A DNA stretch of 6,499 nucleotides, taken from Bacillota bacterium (GTDB lineage Bacteria > Bacillota > Clostridia > Oscillospirales > Acutalibacteraceae). This document shows positions 5,295 to 6,499 of this stretch, piece after piece (the stretch's first letter is position 1; each line of letters begins with the position of its first letter). The DNA lies in contig JAEZJA010000199.1 in NCBI GenBank assembly GCA_023415895.1, positions 1 to 6,499 on the forward strand. Reading direction: 5' to 3'. A program made the translations under genes and the position numbers. The notes below the pieces were generated by a model, which had not been told where the DNA came from, ran no database searches, and saw only the letters and a program-made list of their open reading frames with translations.

Positions 5295-6491
5295 TTACTC
5301 CGCATAGCGTGCGGACTGTTTTTCCATTTCGGGTTCGGGTGCGCTGCATTCTTCGACATAGGCGCACACGCGGTTTCTGCCTTCTTTTTTGGCCCTGTAC
5401 AAGGCCTTGTCAGCATAATGTATCAGTGCTTTGGCATCGGCTTTTTCCACACGATGATACACAAAGGTTCCCACACTCACCGTCACCACATCACTGTAAT
5501 CAATGGCCTGGAACCGGACTTTTGCGGCGCGAACGGCGGCGCAAATCTCCTTGGCTGTTTTCATGGCGCTCTTCTCATCCTGACCCGAAAACACGGCGAG
5601 AAATTCCTCTCCCCCGTAGCGCCCGATCTGTCCTCCCTGACTGCGAACGACCGTATGCATAGCTCTCGCGAGACGAACCAGACAATCATCTCCACGAATA
5701 TGGCCATACGTGTCATTATAAAGCTTAAAATAATCCACGTCCACCATCATGCAGGTGATACTGCCGCTTCCGGATGCCAGTAGTTTGTCGAGATGTTCTA
5801 AAACCATTTTGCGGTTCGAAATACGGGTCAGGTAATCGTGATTGGCGAAATAGTGCAGCACATGGTTTTGTTCTCTCATGCGCTGGCGTTTGACGAAATT
5901 TTGATAGTCCTGGCGAAAACGAACCAGCGCCACCACAAAGGTAATCGCCATCATTATCGGCGGCGCAAGCACTTCATAGGCTAAACGGTCGGGAGCAACC
6001 GCTGTACCGCCCAGCAAAAGGGAAAGATACACCCCATAACTGCCGATGCCACACAAACAGACATGCACAGGATGAAAGTGAAACGCAAAAGCAACCGCAA
6101 CCAAAACAACCATATACAAATAGCTGATCAACCCGGCTCGGATCAACAAGGCGGAATACACGGCGCTGCAAACATACAGCGCAAGCACGAGTATGTGCAC
6201 CAGCAGTCCCAGCTTTTTCGTTGAACGCCGTAACACAGCCAGCAAAAGAAGGAACATCACGTTAAGTACTGTGGTGCATACAACAAACGTGCCGAAGGCG
6301 GAGATTCCCCCCATTCCCTCGAGCACGCTTGACTTGAAAATACAAAGCATCAGAAGGATGCATTGAATGACCAACAGCAAGTGCAGCAACAACCAAGCTG
6401 AACCATAATTCTTTTTTATACATTCCGTTCGAAAGCCCTTGTTTTTGTAAGACTGCCGGATGACAAACACGGCAGACACTCCTCCGCACAT
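5295..6491 (-). CDS. Membrane-bound GGDEF diguanylate cyclase
   Basis: Makes the second messenger cyclic di-GMP from two GTP at the inner face of the membrane. The 398-aa product has six hydrophobic segments at about 31-52, 63-87, 94-116, 119-138, 142-160 and 173-191. A short coiled linker (192-213) leads to a GGDEF domain (about 214-378). Active-site features are intact: DVDYFK (D251, D253), N259-D260, H264, G267-D268, the GGEEF signature (293-297), and a closing ADKALYRAKKEGRN. The usual inhibitory site, RxxD five residues before GGEEF, reads SQGG, so product inhibition through that site should be absent. No EAL or HD-GYP domain follows. The sensor domain is not one I can name; it has a His/Cys cluster at 138-147. 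The start at ATG 6491 is the outermost in frame, but only eight bases upstream are visible. GTG at 6470 is a real alternative, preceded by GGAGGA at 6480-6485. It converges on the DUF421 gene. Confidence 0.93.
   Translation of the reverse strand: MCGGVSAVFVIRQSYKNKGFRTECIKKNYGSAWLLLHLLLVIQCILLMLCIFKSSVLEGMGGISAFGTFVVCTTVLNVMFLLLLAVLRRSTKKLGLLVHILVLALYVCSAVYSALLIRAGLISYLYMVVLVAVAFAFHFHPVHVCLCGIGSYGVYLSLLLGGTAVAPDRLAYEVLAPPIMMAITFVVALVRFRQDYQNFVKRQRMREQNHVLHYFANHDYLTRISNRKMVLEHLDKLLASGSGSITCMMVDVDYFKLYNDTYGHIRGDDCLVRLARAMHTVVRSQGGQIGRYGGEEFLAVFSGQDEKSAMKTAKEICAAVRAAKVRFQAIDYSDVVTVSVGTFVYHRVEKADAKALIHYADKALYRAKKEGRNRVCAYVEECSAPEPEMEKQSARYAE
5299..5323 (+). terminator. Probable intrinsic terminator of the DUF421 gene, inside the 3' end of the cyclase gene
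   Basis: TCCGCA (5299-5304) and TGCGGA (5310-5315) form a perfect GC-rich 6-bp stem around TAGCG. CTG and then five T (5319-5323) follow on the + strand. It begins 22 bases after the DUF421 stop and overlaps the last codons of the cyclase gene on the other strand. Confidence 0.5.
6480..6485 (-). promoter_or_regulatory. Shine-Dalgarno-like GGAGGA inside the start of the cyclase frame
   Basis: Read on the - strand, GGAGGA lies nine bases before an in-frame GTG (6468-6470). That would give a 391-aa product still containing every membrane segment. It competes with ATG 6491, for which too little upstream sequence is visible to judge. Confidence 0.35.
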
Positions 6492-6499
6492 TTCTCTAG

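Overview
This window looks like ordinary chromosome from an anaerobic, low-GC-lineage Firmicute (class Clostridia), probably an Oscillospirales/Ruminococcaceae-type organism with moderately high GC. The basis is the protein types: clostridial ferritin-like and DUF421 proteins and multi-pass GGDEF proteins, with GTG and TTG start candidates and purine-rich Shine-Dalgarno sites. A degenerate intergenic repeat of a kind I associate with gut Ruminococcaceae also fits. The lineage is inferred, not proven; nothing here names a species.

Left block (1-3471, all + strand). The window opens in the last 42 codons of an amidohydrolase-like gene. Its stop overlaps the GTG start of a Cof-type HAD phosphatase (127-903). 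Next come a membrane protein that joins a VanZ-like half to a GtrA-like half (948-1832), a CPBP/CAAX-type intramembrane protease (1875-2915) and the tRNA adenosine deaminase tadA (2927-3400). Gaps are 0-44 bases, and a perfect 20-bp hairpin terminator closes the block at 3425-3471. It reads as one operon of housekeeping and envelope functions without a single obvious pathway. tadA is the one gene whose job is nearly certain: making inosine at the tRNA wobble position.

Middle block (3535-5276). A small ferritin-like protein with a complete two-metal ligand set (3535-4101, - strand) lies head to head with a DUF421/YetF-type membrane protein (4566-5276, + strand). They are separated by roughly 460 bases without a credible gene. 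That gap holds a 35-base imperfect palindrome right at the 5' end of the ferritin-like gene, a degenerate copy of what looks like a dispersed palindromic repeat, an AT-rich stretch and two smaller dyads. Promoters for both genes should lie here, but I cannot place them with confidence.

Right block (5295-6491, - strand). A six-helix membrane diguanylate cyclase with an intact GGEEF site but no inhibitory RxxD site converges on the DUF421 gene. Only 18 bases separate the two stop codons. It would make cyclic di-GMP in response to an unknown signal.

No tRNA, rRNA, CRISPR array, insertion sequence or phage gene was seen. I found no convincing new multi-gene system. The most unusual items are the VanZ-GtrA fusion, the His/Cys cluster in the cyclase sensor, and the structured intergenic region 4110-4565.
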